From contig NZ_CP041146.1 of assembly GCF_006494775.1 (NCBI RefSeq), positions 3,720,001 through 3,784,000 on the forward strand: 64,000 bases of DNA, read 5' to 3'. Positions 25,137 to 34,444 of the stretch are shown in pieces; positions within the stretch are counted from its first letter, which is position 1; the number at the start of each line of letters is the position of its first letter. The stretch comes from Nocardioides humi (GTDB taxonomy: Bacteria; Actinomycetota; Actinomycetes; Propionibacteriales; Nocardioidaceae). Below the pieces are notes generated by a model. The model did no database searches. It worked only from the letters and a program-made list of their open reading frames with translations, and had not been told where the DNA came from. A program made the position numbers and the translations under genes.

Positions 25137-26537
25137 ATGCTGAGCATGACCATCGACGGCAAGCCCGTCGACACCATCGACGCCTTCGACGTCGTCAATC
25201 CGGCCACGGGCCAGGTGGAGGCCCAGGCCCCGGAGTGCGCGCCGGAGCAGCTCGACCGGGCGATGGCCAGCGCCCAGACCGCGTTCGGGGAATGGCGGCG
25301 CGACGACGACGCGCGTCGTACGGCGATGCACGCGCTCGCCGACGCCGTGGACGCGCGCCAGGGCGAGCTGACCGAGCTCCTCGTCCAGGAGACCGGGAAG
25401 CCGCTCGGCGTCGCCGCCGGCGAGGTCGCGTCGGCCGCGCCGTGGATCCGCTACTACGCCGACCTCGAGTGGCCGCGCCGGGTGGTCCAGGACGACCCCA
25501 GCGCGCTGATCGAGGTGGAGCACCGCCCGCTCGGCGTGGTCGCCGCGATCACCCCGTGGAACGGTCCGGTCGGGATGTGGAGCTGGAAGATCGCCCCGGC
25601 GCTGCGCGGCGGGAACACGGTCGTGCTCAAACCGTCGCCGTTCACGCCGCTGGCCACCCTTCTCCTCGGGGAGATCGGTGCCGAGGTGCTGCCGCCGGGC
25701 GTCATCAACGTCGTCACCGGCGGCGACGAGCTCGGCAAGGCGATGACCGCGCACCCGACGCCGCGCAAGGTCAGCTTCACCGGCTCGATCGGCGCCGGCC
25801 GCTCGGTCGCGGTGAACGCAGCCCAGGACCTCAAGCGGGTCACCCTCGAGCTCGGCGGCAACGACGCCGCCATCGTCCTCGACGACGCGGACCTCGAGCG
25901 CACGGTCGGCACGCTGTTCGCGTTCTCGATGTTCAACTGCGGGCAGATCTGCTGCATCCCGAAGCGGATCTTCGTGCCCTCGGGGCGCTACGAGGAGTTC
26001 GTGGAGGCCTTCGGCGTCGCCGCCCGCTCGCTCGTCGTCGGTGACCCGATGGACCCGGCCACCGGCATGGGGCCGCTGACCACGCGGCCGCAGTACGAGC
26101 GCGTCAGCGCGCTGGTCGACGACGCGATCTCGTCCGGGGCGCGGGTCGTCGCGGGCGGCAAGGCCCTCGACGGCGACGGGTACTTCTTCGGTGCCACGGT
26201 CCTGGCCGATGTCGCCGAGGGAGTCCGGATCGTCGACGAGGAGCAGTTCGGGCCGGCCGTCCCGCTGCTGCGCTACGACACCGTCGAGGAGGCGGTGCAG
26301 CGCGCCAATGCGACCTGCTACGGGCTCTCGGGGTCGGTCTGGTCGGCCGACGAGGACCGTGCCCGGGGCATCGCCGGGCAGCTGGAGTGCGGTACGGCGT
26401 GGGTCAACTGCCATGCCCTGCTGCCCTCCCACGCGCCGTTCTCCGGCGCCAAGCACAGCGGCCTCGGGGTCGCGAACGGTGAGGACGGGCTTCGCTCCTT
26501 CACCGAACAGCAAGTCGTCCACACGGCTCGGGCCTGA
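25137..26537 (+). CDS. NAD-dependent aldehyde dehydrogenase
   Basis: A 466-aa ALDH-superfamily enzyme that oxidises an aldehyde to an acid. It has the cofactor segment ITPWNGPVGMWSWKIAPAL near residue 140, FTGSIGAGR near 218, the general-base Glu in LELGGND near 239 and the catalytic Cys in NCGQICC near 273. The start ATG 25137 follows GGAAGG; an ATG three codons later is possible. It logically follows the alcohol dehydrogenase step. A solute-binding lipoprotein gene follows after 17 bases, so uptake and oxidation look co-expressed. Confidence 0.93.
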   Translation: MLSMTIDGKPVDTIDAFDVVNPATGQVEAQAPECAPEQLDRAMASAQTAFGEWRRDDDARRTAMHALADAVDARQGELTELLVQETGKPLGVAAGEVASAAPWIRYYADLEWPRRVVQDDPSALIEVEHRPLGVVAAITPWNGPVGMWSWKIAPALRGGNTVVLKPSPFTPLATLLLGEIGAEVLPPGVINVVTGGDELGKAMTAHPTPRKVSFTGSIGAGRSVAVNAAQDLKRVTLELGGNDAAIVLDDADLERTVGTLFAFSMFNCGQICCIPKRIFVPSGRYEEFVEAFGVAARSLVVGDPMDPATGMGPLTTRPQYERVSALVDDAISSGARVVAGGKALDGDGYFFGATVLADVAEGVRIVDEEQFGPAVPLLRYDTVEEAVQRANATCYGLSGSVWSADEDRARGIAGQLECGTAWVNCHALLPSHAPFSGAKHSGLGVANGEDGLRSFTEQQVVHTARA

Positions 26538-26554
26538 CAGAGAAGAGACCATCC

Positions 26555-27760
26555 ATGTCCATGCGACTCAGCCCCCTGCGCAAGGCGGTCGGTGCGATCG
26601 CCGTCCTGGCCCTGCCGCTGTCGCTCGCCGCGTGCGGCGACGACAGCAAGGCCGCCGGCAGCAGCGACGGCCCGATCAAGATCATGACCATCGCGTCCTT
26701 CGAGAGCCCGGTCTACTCGGTCCCATGGCTGAAGACCGCGGTCACCGAGGCGGTCGCCAAGCTGAACGCCGACGGGGGCATCGACGGCCGCAAGGTCGAG
26801 CTCCTCACCTGCAACGACAAGTTCGACCCCAACGAGGCGACCGCCTGCGCGCAGCGTGCCGTCTCCGAGAAGGTGGTCGCGATCGTCGGCCCGCTCTCGC
26901 CGAATATCGGGCCGATCGCCGCCGTGATGAAGCAGGCGCACATCCCGATCATCGGTCCCGGTGGCGCCGACGGCGCCAACGAGACCACCAACGAGATGTC
27001 GTACCCGATCAACGCCACGCCGGTCGGCTTCGGCGTCGGAGCCGGACGCCTGGCCGTCGACCGGGGCGGCCCGAACGTGGTCATCGTCCACGGCGACAAC
27101 GACACGGCCCGGGCCGGTGGCGAGTGGGCCAAGATGGGCATCGACGAGGCCGGTGGCAAGGCGACCATGGTCGCGGCGCCGCTCGGCGCCCCCGACTACG
27201 CCGCGGTGGCCGCCAAGGCGATCGACGCCGAGCCGGACGCCGTGACGCTCCAGGGCTCGGGCACCGACATGGGCCGGGTCGTGCTCTCACTGCGCGACGC
27301 GGGCTACGACGGCCTGATCACCGGACCCTCCTCGATCGTCACCCCGGGCGTCCTCGAGTCGCTCGGCGACAAGGCGGGCGACATCGTGCTCACCTCGCGC
27401 GGCCTCGCGCCGTCGGACACCTCGAACGCCGAGATCAAGGCGTTCAACGACGCCATGCGGGCCGCCGATCCGAAGGTCAACATCGACGACATCGGCCTCA
27501 ACGGCTGGCTCTCCGTCAAGCTCTTCGCCGCCGTGGCCAAGGACCATGACATCTCCGACGGCGCCTCGGTGATCGACGCCCTCGCCGACATCGACCAGCC
27601 GATCAGCCTCGGCGGCGCCTACCCCGACTACCCGGGCATCCAGGACCCGCCGCCGGTCGCGGAGTACCCGCGGGTCGCGTCCTTCCAGGTCGGCACCAGC
27701 GCCGTCGTCGACGGCCAGATCGTGCCCGACGGGGACTTCTTCGATGCGTTCTCCGGCTGA
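26555..27760 (+). CDS. ABC transporter substrate-binding lipoprotein, Liv family (copy 1)
   Basis: A 401-aa periplasmic-binding-protein-like lipoprotein. The signal peptide ends in the lipobox LSLAAC near residue 26. The type-I Liv fold is shown by the VNEDGGIDG-like turn (LNADGGIDGRKVELLTCNDKFDP near 75), shared with the copies at 56612 and 60590. Such proteins capture amino acids, aromatic acids or other organic acids for Liv permeases. No permease is adjacent; the LivF/LivHM set at 62018 is the only candidate here. It probably shares the aldehyde dehydrogenase transcript. Confidence 0.9.
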   Translation: MSMRLSPLRKAVGAIAVLALPLSLAACGDDSKAAGSSDGPIKIMTIASFESPVYSVPWLKTAVTEAVAKLNADGGIDGRKVELLTCNDKFDPNEATACAQRAVSEKVVAIVGPLSPNIGPIAAVMKQAHIPIIGPGGADGANETTNEMSYPINATPVGFGVGAGRLAVDRGGPNVVIVHGDNDTARAGGEWAKMGIDEAGGKATMVAAPLGAPDYAAVAAKAIDAEPDAVTLQGSGTDMGRVVLSLRDAGYDGLITGPSSIVTPGVLESLGDKAGDIVLTSRGLAPSDTSNAEIKAFNDAMRAADPKVNIDDIGLNGWLSVKLFAAVAKDHDISDGASVIDALADIDQPISLGGAYPDYPGIQDPPPVAEYPRVASFQVGTSAVVDGQIVPDGDFFDAFSG

Positions 27761-29183
27761 CACGGGTCGGCGCGTCATCGTGGTCGGCGCCGGCGGCGCC
27801 GGCCTGGCGGCCGGTCTCGAGGCGGCCCGGGCCGGCGCCCGGGTCCTGCTCCTGGAGGCGGGCGACCAGGTCGGCGGCGCCACCGCGCGGGCGGGCGGCG
27901 TGGTCTACGCGGCCGACACCCCCGTGCAGAAGGCACGCGGCATCGAGGACTCGGTCGACCGCCTGGTGAACTACTACGCCACGGTGAGCCGACACGAGCT
28001 GGAGCCGCGGCTGATGCGCCGCTCGGCCGAGGGCACCCGCGAGGTGATCGGCTGGCTCGAGGAGCTCGGGATCAGCTGGGAGCCCGAGCGGCTGTATGTC
28101 GCCGGGCTGGAGTTCGACCCGCGCGGACACCTGCCCTCGGGCGACACCCGGGGGCTGGGCCCGGCCGGCGGCGCGATGATCGTCGCCGCGCTGCTGACCG
28201 CGGTCGAGGAGCGCCCCGAGGTGGAGATCCGCACCCGCACCCGGGTGGCGGACCTGCTGGTCGAGGACGGCCGGGTCGCCGGTGTGCGCCTGGCCGACGG
28301 CACCGAGGAGCGGGCCGACGCCGTCGTCCTCGCCTCCGGCGGGTTCGGCGCCGGCGCGGAGATGCTGGCCGCGCACTGGCCGGAGGCCACCCGGCACGGC
28401 GACTGGCACTGGTACCTCGGCCCCGACACGAATGTCGGTGACGGCCTGCGGATGGGCCTCGCCGCCGGCGCCGAGCTCCGGGGCTACGGCGGGACGCTGC
28501 TGGAGACGCCCAACTTCGGCCGGCTCAACGACGCCTTCACACCCCCGTGGCTGATCTACGTCAACCAGCGCGGCCATCGGTTCGTGGACGAGACCGACAC
28601 CTACTGCGTGATGCCGCACGTGATCGCGCGGCAGCCCGGCGGCGTGTGCTGGGCGGTCTTCGACGACGCCGCGCTGCGCAAGGTGGCCGACGGCGGGCAC
28701 GTCGACCCGTACGGTCTCGGCGTCGACCTCGAGTCGAACTGGACCGGTGCGATGCTGCGCCGCCAGATCGACGCGGGCGTCGTGAGGACCGGCGCGACCC
28801 TGGCCGAGCTCGCGGAGGGCACGGGGATCGCCGCGGACGGCCTCGCCGCGACGGTCGAGCTCTGGAACGCCGACGTCGCCGCCGGGCGCGACAGCGTCTT
28901 CGACAAGAGCGGCGAGCTGGTCGCCGTCGAGAGCGGCCCGTTCTACGCCGTGGAGCTGCGCCCCGCCATCATCGGGATCACCTTCGGCGGGCTCCGGATC
29001 GACGACGCCGCGCGGGTCCTGGACACCGCGGGACGCCCGATCCCGGGGCTGCACGCGGCCGGTGAGGTCGCCGGCGGCCTGGACGCCGACGTGTACGCCG
29101 GCGGCGGCACCTCGATCGGCAACGCCCTGGTCTTCGGCCGGGTGGCGGCGCGGACCGCCGTCGGCGTGGCGGCGCCGGCGTGA
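27744..29183 (+). CDS. FAD-binding dehydrogenase, KstD-like (second)
   Basis: A 479-aa flavoprotein of the KstD/fumarate-reductase family. It has GAGGAGLAAGLEAARAG near residue 13, LEAGDQVGGATARAGG near 36, LASGGFGAG near 197 and AGEVAGGLDADVYAGGG near 445. It starts inside the last 17 bases of the binding-protein gene, so translation is coupled. Together with the flavoprotein at 11131 it suggests at least two ring or alpha,beta-desaturation steps. The substrate is unknown. Confidence 0.85.
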   Translation: MRSPADTGRRVIVVGAGGAGLAAGLEAARAGARVLLLEAGDQVGGATARAGGVVYAADTPVQKARGIEDSVDRLVNYYATVSRHELEPRLMRRSAEGTREVIGWLEELGISWEPERLYVAGLEFDPRGHLPSGDTRGLGPAGGAMIVAALLTAVEERPEVEIRTRTRVADLLVEDGRVAGVRLADGTEERADAVVLASGGFGAGAEMLAAHWPEATRHGDWHWYLGPDTNVGDGLRMGLAAGAELRGYGGTLLETPNFGRLNDAFTPPWLIYVNQRGHRFVDETDTYCVMPHVIARQPGGVCWAVFDDAALRKVADGGHVDPYGLGVDLESNWTGAMLRRQIDAGVVRTGATLAELAEGTGIAADGLAATVELWNADVAAGRDSVFDKSGELVAVESGPFYAVELRPAIIGITFGGLRIDDAARVLDTAGRPIPGLHAAGEVAGGLDADVYAGGGTSIGNALVFGRVAARTAVGVAAPA

Positions 29184-29659
29184 GCGCGCCGACCGAGCGG
29201 AGCCCGCGCGAGGTCGCTGACCGGCTCGCGATCTACGAGCTCTACGCGCGGTACGCGCAGGCGGCCGACCTCGAGGACGGCGCGGCGTACGCCTCCTGCT
29301 TCACCGAGGACGGCTGGACCGACATCTCCTCCTTCGGGCACACCGCCGCGTCCTTCCGGGAGCGTGGGCTGAACTGCCTGGACGAGACGGGGAAGGTGCG
29401 GGGCCGGGCGAACCTGACGGCGGTGGCGACCAAGCGGCCCGGCCAGCCGCTCTACCGCCACCTGACGATGAACGCGCACGTGTCGTCCTACGAGGGAGAC
29501 CGGGCGCTCGGGTCGGCGTACTTCGTGGTCCTGTCGCCGGACGGCGCGATCCACCAGTTCGGCCGCTACGAGGACGTCATCGTGCGTGATGTCGACGGCG
29601 CCTGGCGGTTCGCGGAGCGGATGGACCTGGCCGCCTACAACTCCGGCAGCACGCTCTGA
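29180..29659 (+). CDS. NTF2/SnoaL-like protein (second)
   Basis: A 159-aa cone-fold protein. The opening EVADRLAIYELYARYAQAADLEDGAAYASCF matches SnoaL-like NTF2 proteins, often isomerases, dehydratases or hydroxylases of ring substrates. The GTG start overlaps the preceding stop by 4 bases. It is the last gene of the 25137-29659 operon, followed by a strong hairpin terminator. Confidence 0.8.
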   Translation: MSAPTERSPREVADRLAIYELYARYAQAADLEDGAAYASCFTEDGWTDISSFGHTAASFRERGLNCLDETGKVRGRANLTAVATKRPGQPLYRHLTMNAHVSSYEGDRALGSAYFVVLSPDGAIHQFGRYEDVIVRDVDGAWRFAERMDLAAYNSGSTL

Positions 29660-29672
29660 GCGATCGGCCCCC

Positions 29673-29720
29673 GAAGCACGGGAGCCGGTGTCCCGAACGG
29701 GACACCGGCTCCCGTGCTTC
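29673..29720. terminator. Perfect 22-bp hairpin, bidirectional terminator
   Basis: Bases 29673-29694 and 29699-29720 form a perfect 22-bp stem around the tetraloop GAAC. It sits between convergent genes (NTF2-like on plus, P450 on minus). There is no T-run, but a stem this long and GC-rich should terminate transcription from both sides. Confidence 0.8.
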
Positions 29721-29732
29721 GTAGGCGAGCGG

Positions 29733-30932
29733 TCAGGCGCCGCGACGCACCGGCAGGTTGGTGAGCCCGTACGTCGTGAAGTGGGTCCGCGGGGTGACGC
29801 CGTCGGCCAGCTCCAGGTCGGGGAAGTGGTCGAGGATGTAGTCCACGGCCACGGTCATCTCCAGCTTGGCCAGTGCCTCGCCGATGCAGCGGTGCCGGCC
29901 GAAGCCGAAGGTGAGGTGCCCGTGCACGCCGGGACGGTCCGGGTCGAACACGTCGGGGTCGGCGAACTTCTCCGGGTCGTAGTTGCCCGCGCCGAAGGTC
30001 AGCATGACCTTCTCGCCGGGCGAGATCGCCACGCCCCGGACCTCGGCGGGCCGGCGGGCGGTGCGACCCATGTTCCACACCGGCGGGTTGATCCGCAGCG
30101 ACTCGTCGATGACGGCGCCGACCCGGTCGCGGTCGTCCTGGAGCGAGGCGAGGAGACCGGGCTCGGCGAGCAGCCGGTGCACGGTGTTGGTGATCCCGTC
30201 GACGGTGGTGCCGTGGCCGGCGACGATGAACACGATGCACAGGCCGAGCAGCTCGTCGTCGCTGAGGGGACGCCCGTCGACCTCGGCCTGCATGATCTCG
30301 CCGAGCACGTCGGTGGCGGGCTTGCCGCGGCGAGCGGCGACCTCCTCGCGCACGACGTCCTCGACCGCCTTCGCGGCCCGCTGGGCCCGCTCGGGGTGGG
30401 CAGTGTCGCCGGTCGAGGCCATCCACTCCTCGGTGATCGAGGAGATGTAGGCCCAGTCCTGGGTGAAGCCGAGCACCGCGGAGATGACGGAGGTGGGGAT
30501 CCGGCGGGCGACCTCGGAGAGGTCGCCGGAGCCGCGCTCGGCGAGGTCGGCGAACGCCTCGGTGACGATCCGCTCGACGATCGGGCGGTAGGTCGCGACC
30601 GTCTTGGGAGTGAAGTACGGGACCAGGAACCGGCGCCAGGTGGTGTGCATCGGCGGGTCGACCTCGGCGAGCGGCAGCATCACCGACTTCCCGGTCGACG
30701 GGATGGTGTGTCCCTCCTCGACGGTGTAGGTCTCCCAGTCGTTGGCGGCGGCGGTGATGTCGGTGTACTTGGTCAGCATCCAGAAGCCGCCGACGGCGTC
30801 GCTCCAGGCGACCGGCTCGGTCTCCTGGACCTGCTTGAGGGTGGCGAACAGGTGCGGTGCCAGCGTCGGGTCGGTGTTGTCCAGGAAGTAGGAGTGCTCC
30901 GGGTGCCGCCCGGCGGCTTGGGTCTGGGTCAT
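29733..30932 (-). CDS. Cytochrome P450 (AGHGTT I-helix)
   Basis: A 399-aa class-I P450. The heme signature FGFGRHRCIGEALAK is near residue 345. The I-helix reads VAGHGTTVDG near 235, so the usual acidic residue before the conserved Thr is Gly. It is closely related along its length to the P450 at 51229 (shared NTDP-LAP, NDWET-TVEEGH-IP, SVISA-LGF, GAGNYDPE-FADP). Start ATG 30932 has GAGG upstream; an in-frame TTG inside the operator is rejected. It probably hydroxylates an island substrate. Confidence 0.92.
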   Translation of the reverse strand: MTQTQAAGRHPEHSYFLDNTDPTLAPHLFATLKQVQETEPVAWSDAVGGFWMLTKYTDITAAANDWETYTVEEGHTIPSTGKSVMLPLAEVDPPMHTTWRRFLVPYFTPKTVATYRPIVERIVTEAFADLAERGSGDLSEVARRIPTSVISAVLGFTQDWAYISSITEEWMASTGDTAHPERAQRAAKAVEDVVREEVAARRGKPATDVLGEIMQAEVDGRPLSDDELLGLCIVFIVAGHGTTVDGITNTVHRLLAEPGLLASLQDDRDRVGAVIDESLRINPPVWNMGRTARRPAEVRGVAISPGEKVMLTFGAGNYDPEKFADPDVFDPDRPGVHGHLTFGFGRHRCIGEALAKLEMTVAVDYILDHFPDLELADGVTPRTHFTTYGLTNLPVRRGA

Positions 30933-30956
30933 CGTGTCCTCGTCGCTAGCAGGAAT

Positions 30957-30990
30957 CAAACATCGTTAGTCTACTGTGGCGCCGGTCACG
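30957..30990 (-). promoter_or_regulatory. Island operator plus CRP-like box before P450
   Basis: CAAAC-ATC-GTTAG (30957-30969) and TGTG-GCGCCGG-TCACG (30975-30990). Relative to the minus-strand P450 the box is distal and the operator proximal, with the -10-like TAGACT between them on the minus strand. The box overlaps the 3' end of the upstream LLM gene. Confidence 0.6.
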
Positions 30991-32023
30991 CCGACAAGGA
31001 GTCGTCGGCGTGGGTCCGCAGCCGTTGCGCCACCCGGAGCCGGGCGGCGTCGTCCAGCTCGTACGGCGTCACGATCGCGAACCGGTCGACCAGGTCGCCG
31101 TACCGCTGCCAGAGCAGGTCGGCGGCCTGGTCCGGCTCGCCGACTGCGGCGAACTCGTGCAGCACCTCGTCGGGCACCGCGGCCGCCATGGCGGCCCAGT
31201 CGCCGGCGCGGGACAGCTCGTGCAGACGGCCGCCCAGGTCGCCCCAGCCGTGGCACTCCAGCACCGGCCGGTACGCCGGCGTGGAGGCGTAGAACGCGAC
31301 CTGCGCCCGGACCGCGGCCGTCGCCGCCTCGATCTGCTCGGGCGAGCCGCCGGTCGCCACGAACGGACCGCCGACGATCTCGAAGGCCGCCACGTCGGAG
31401 CGGGCGCGGCCACGTTCGATCGCGGGCAGAGTGGCCTCGCGCAGGTATCTCTCGGTGAGGAAGCTGTGGCAGAGCATGCCGTCCCCGACCTCGCCCGCGG
31501 TCTCGGCCATCACGTCGCCGACGGCGGCGACGACCACCGGCGGGGCACCGTGGCCGTGGTCGTCGGGGACGAACATCGGGGTCATCAGCGTGTGGGTGTA
31601 GAACTCGCCGTCGAAGGACAGTCGGCCGCCGGTCTCCCAGGCGTCCCAGATCGCGCGCAGGGCCAGCACGTACTCCCGCATCCGCGCGGCCGGTCGGCTC
31701 CAGGGCATCGAGAACCGCCGGGTGACGTGCGCCTTGACCTGGGTGCCGAGGCCCAGGGCGAACCGTCCGTGCGAGAGGGCCTGCAGGTCGTGGGCCAGGT
31801 GGGCGGTGTTCATCGGGTTGCGGGCGAAGGCCACGGCGATGCCGGTGCCGAGTCCGATCGACCGGGTGGCGAGCGCGGCCGCGGTGAGCTGGAGGAATGG
31901 GTCGTGCCCGATCTCGCTGGCCCAGATCCGGTCGTAGCCGGCCGCCTCCGCGACACTGGCCGCGAGGCTCGGATCCCCGCCCCGCAGGGGCAGGGCGGTG
32001 TCGACGCCTACCCGCTCAGCCAC
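30986..32023 (-). CDS. LLM-class F420-dependent oxidoreductase
   Basis: A 345-aa luciferase-like TIM-barrel enzyme of the F420-dependent type. It has GYDRIWASEIGHDPFL near residue 29, GTGIAVAFARNP near 60 and GRFALGLGTQVKAH near 87. These enzymes transfer hydride to or from F420 with alcohols, ketones or enones. The GTG start overlaps the preceding gene by 8 bases. The exact substrate is unknown. Confidence 0.86.
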   Translation of the reverse strand: MAERVGVDTALPLRGGDPSLAASVAEAAGYDRIWASEIGHDPFLQLTAAALATRSIGLGTGIAVAFARNPMNTAHLAHDLQALSHGRFALGLGTQVKAHVTRRFSMPWSRPAARMREYVLALRAIWDAWETGGRLSFDGEFYTHTLMTPMFVPDDHGHGAPPVVVAAVGDVMAETAGEVGDGMLCHSFLTERYLREATLPAIERGRARSDVAAFEIVGGPFVATGGSPEQIEAATAAVRAQVAFYASTPAYRPVLECHGWGDLGGRLHELSRAGDWAAMAAAVPDEVLHEFAAVGEPDQAADLLWQRYGDLVDRFAIVTPYELDDAARLRVAQRLRTHADDSLSA

Positions 32024-33218
32024 GACCGACCTCCTCCACGCCGCCCCGCGACGGCGGTGGCACGTGGGCGCCGCCGCCGATGGCGCGGGACACCTCGTCG
32101 GCCGTCGCCGTCAGGGTGTCCGCGATCGCCAGGATCTCGGTGCTGTCGAGGTGCTGGGTGAAGCCGCGGAGCATCAGTCCGAGCGCCACCCCGCCGTCCG
32201 CGCCGAAGACGGGCGCCATCAGCATCCGCACGTCGTACGTCGCGCCGCGCTCGAGCTCGAGGTCGAACAGTCCGCCGTCCAGGCGCTGCATCGCGGTCGC
32301 GATCGACGCCTGCTCGTCGTGGGCGAACAGCCGGCTCACCGAGCGCTCCAGCTGGTCGTAGTGAACGTCGCCGATGGCGATCGCCCAGCCCCGCCGGCGG
32401 ACCCGGTCGAGCGCTGCGATGCCCTGGCCGCGGGCTGGCTCGGCAGCCGGCAGCCAGGCGTCGGTCGCCGCCTCGTCCCAGGCGATGAAGACCGAGCCGA
32501 CCGGGAACACGAAGGGGGTGCGGTAGCCGACCACGGTCGGCACGTAGTCGCCGCCCGGGCTGTCGGCGACGGCGAGGCTGACCGTGTGACCGGCCACGTC
32601 GCCGACCGCGATCACCTCGGCCCGGACCTCCTGGGCCAGCTGCTCCATGGCGTGCCTGGCCAGTCCGGCGAGCCGGATCGGCTCGATCAGGTCGCGCTCG
32701 GGCGCGGCGACGAGGGACGGGGCGCTGAAGCCGCCGTACCCACCGCGGAAGAAGACCAGCGGGGTGGTGGGGCGCAGCTCCGAGAGCTGCTCGACCTGCC
32801 CGATCACGATCAGGTGGTCGCCGGCCTCGTGCTCCTGCACGGTGGTGCAGTCGATCCAGGCCAGTGCGCCCGCGATGATCGGCGCACCCGACGGGGCCGG
32901 ATGCCAGTCGATCTCGGCGAACTTGTCGGCGCCCTTGGTCGCCATCGTCCGGCAGACGTCCTCCTGGTCGGCGCCCAGGATGCTGACGCAGAACCGGCCG
33001 GCCCGCGCGATCGCGGGGTAGGTGCTGGAGCTGCGGGCCGGCATGAACTCGACCAGCGGAGGGTCGAGCGACACCGACCCGAACGAGCCGACGGCCATCC
33101 CGACCGGGGTGCCGCTCTCGTCGAGCGCGGTCACGACCGCGACGCCGGTGGGGAACCGGCCGAGCACGTCGCGGAAGTGGCGTGAGTCGTGGGCCGGGGG
33201 AGTGGTGGTGCTCGTCAT
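32016..33218 (-). CDS. Flavin reductase domain fused to an IclR-type effector domain
   Basis: A 400-aa protein. Residues about 10-165 form a flavin-reductase-like FMN split barrel (FRDVLGRFPTGVAVVTALDESGTPVGMAVGSF). Residues about 180-385 resemble the IclR effector-binding GAF-like domain (HTVSLAVADSPGGDYVPTVVGYRTPFVFPVGSVFIAW). No helix-turn-helix is present, so it is not a transcription factor. A ligand-gated flavin reductase supplying FMNH2 is one idea. ATG 33218 has a weak ribosome site. It leads an operon with the LLM enzyme. Confidence 0.75.
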   Translation of the reverse strand: MTSTTTPPAHDSRHFRDVLGRFPTGVAVVTALDESGTPVGMAVGSFGSVSLDPPLVEFMPARSSSTYPAIARAGRFCVSILGADQEDVCRTMATKGADKFAEIDWHPAPSGAPIIAGALAWIDCTTVQEHEAGDHLIVIGQVEQLSELRPTTPLVFFRGGYGGFSAPSLVAAPERDLIEPIRLAGLARHAMEQLAQEVRAEVIAVGDVAGHTVSLAVADSPGGDYVPTVVGYRTPFVFPVGSVFIAWDEAATDAWLPAAEPARGQGIAALDRVRRRGWAIAIGDVHYDQLERSVSRLFAHDEQASIATAMQRLDGGLFDLELERGATYDVRMLMAPVFGADGGVALGLMLRGFTQHLDSTEILAIADTLTATADEVSRAIGGGAHVPPPSRGGVEEVGRG

Positions 33219-33253
33219 GGTTCACCTCACGGGGAAACGGCAGTGGGATAAAC

Positions 33254-33333
33254 CTAACAGAGTTTGATTCTCTTTCCCATGGCTTTCGACGACCGGCTCC
33301 AAGTCCCTTGTCCCACTAATCCAACAGCGTTAG
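33254..33333. promoter_or_regulatory. Two island operators between divergent genes
   Basis: CTAAC-AGA-GTTTG (33254-33266) faces the flavin-reductase fusion (minus). CCAAC-AGC-GTTAG (33321-33333) faces the nitronate monooxygenase (plus). Both keep the AAC-N3-GTT core. The 169-bp gap thus carries one copy per direction; no good CRP-like box is seen here. Confidence 0.6.
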
Positions 33334-33387
33334 AGTGAGGCGCCGCCCGAGCGAACCACGGGCGGGAACCGCGAGGAAGGGATCGAC

Positions 33388-34431
33388 GTGGAAGCGACCT
33401 GGCAGCAGCTGTGCGCCCGTCTGGGGACGAAGTACCCGATCATGCAGGACGGGATGGGGCCGTCGCCGACGACGTCGCTCGCGACGGCGGTCTCCGCCGC
33501 CGGCGGCCTCGGATCGGTGTCGACGCCCGGGCTGCTCACGCCCGAGGCGGAGCTGCGCAAGAAGCTGCGTGACCGGATGGAGCAGGTCGCGGTCAACGGC
33601 GCCGGCTCCTTCGCCGTCAACGTGCCCGTCGGCACGCTCGAGTCCGGCGAGATGCTCCCGGCCTCCGAGGCGTGCATCGACGAGGCGATCCGGGTGAAGC
33701 TGGCGGGCGGCCCGACCAGTGACCACTTCCGGGCGATCACGACCAGCGCGGGCTTCCCGGGCGCGTTCACCGAGCGGATCAAGGAGGCCGGCCTGCTGCA
33801 CATCCACAAGGCAGGCTCGGTCCGGCACGCGGTCAAGGCCGCCGAGGCCGGCGTCGACGTCGTGATCGCGTCCGGCTACGAGATGGGCGGGCACACCCAC
33901 CTGAACCCGGTCTCGACCATGGTCCTGGCCGCGCAGGCGGTCAAGGAGCTCGACGTGCCGGTCATCGTCTCCGGCGGCATCCACGACGGCTACGGCCTGG
34001 CCGCGATGCTCGCGATGGGTGCGGCCGGGGTGGCGATGGGCACCCGCTTCATCGCCACCGAGGAGCACGAGTGGCACCACAACTACAAGCAGTTCATCGT
34101 CGACGCCGGCGAGTGGCAGGACATGACCTACCCCGGCTACTACGCGCCGAGCCGTGGCCTGAAGAACAAGGCCCTCCTCGAGGACCTGCCGGCCAAGAAG
34201 GCCTCGGGCGTCAGCATCGACGAGCTCAACCAGTGGAAGGAGGACCGCGGCTACGACGCCCAGATGGAGGGCGATGTCGAGAACGGCATCGTCGTGGCCG
34301 GCCAGGTCTCCGCCGCGATCCACGACATCGTCCCCGTGGCGGTGCTGCTCGAGCGGATGATGGACGAGGCGATCGGACTGCTCGAGGTGACCGCGGCCTC
34401 GCTGCCGGCGCTGAAGGCCGCCCGGGCCTGA
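33388..34431 (+). CDS. Nitronate monooxygenase family FMN enzyme
   Basis: A 347-aa FMN-dependent TIM-barrel protein of the 2-nitropropane-dioxygenase/NMO family. It has YPIMQDGMGPSPTTSLATAVSAAGGLGSVS near residue 15, SGYEMGGHTH (position of the catalytic His) near 165 and VSGGIHDGYGLAAMLAMGAAGVAMGTRF near 192. Many members act in detoxification or in C=C chemistry rather than on nitronates. GTG start with GAGGAAGGGA upstream. It is monocistronic and convergent with a P450. Confidence 0.87.
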   Translation: MEATWQQLCARLGTKYPIMQDGMGPSPTTSLATAVSAAGGLGSVSTPGLLTPEAELRKKLRDRMEQVAVNGAGSFAVNVPVGTLESGEMLPASEACIDEAIRVKLAGGPTSDHFRAITTSAGFPGAFTERIKEAGLLHIHKAGSVRHAVKAAEAGVDVVIASGYEMGGHTHLNPVSTMVLAAQAVKELDVPVIVSGGIHDGYGLAAMLAMGAAGVAMGTRFIATEEHEWHHNYKQFIVDAGEWQDMTYPGYYAPSRGLKNKALLEDLPAKKASGVSIDELNQWKEDRGYDAQMEGDVENGIVVAGQVSAAIHDIVPVAVLLERMMDEAIGLLEVTAASLPALKAARA

Positions 34432-34444
34432 CCGGTACGCCGAG

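Noticed and set aside
23094..26552. An 1152-codon minus-strand open frame
   Set aside because: It is antisense to the OYE-type reductase and aldehyde dehydrogenase, which have clear motifs; its composition is typical of shadow frames in high-GC DNA.
30957..30959. TTG start for the P450 at 30932
   Set aside because: It lies inside the operator, and the ATG nine codons downstream has a ribosome site. The same reasoning applies to the TTG at 52457.
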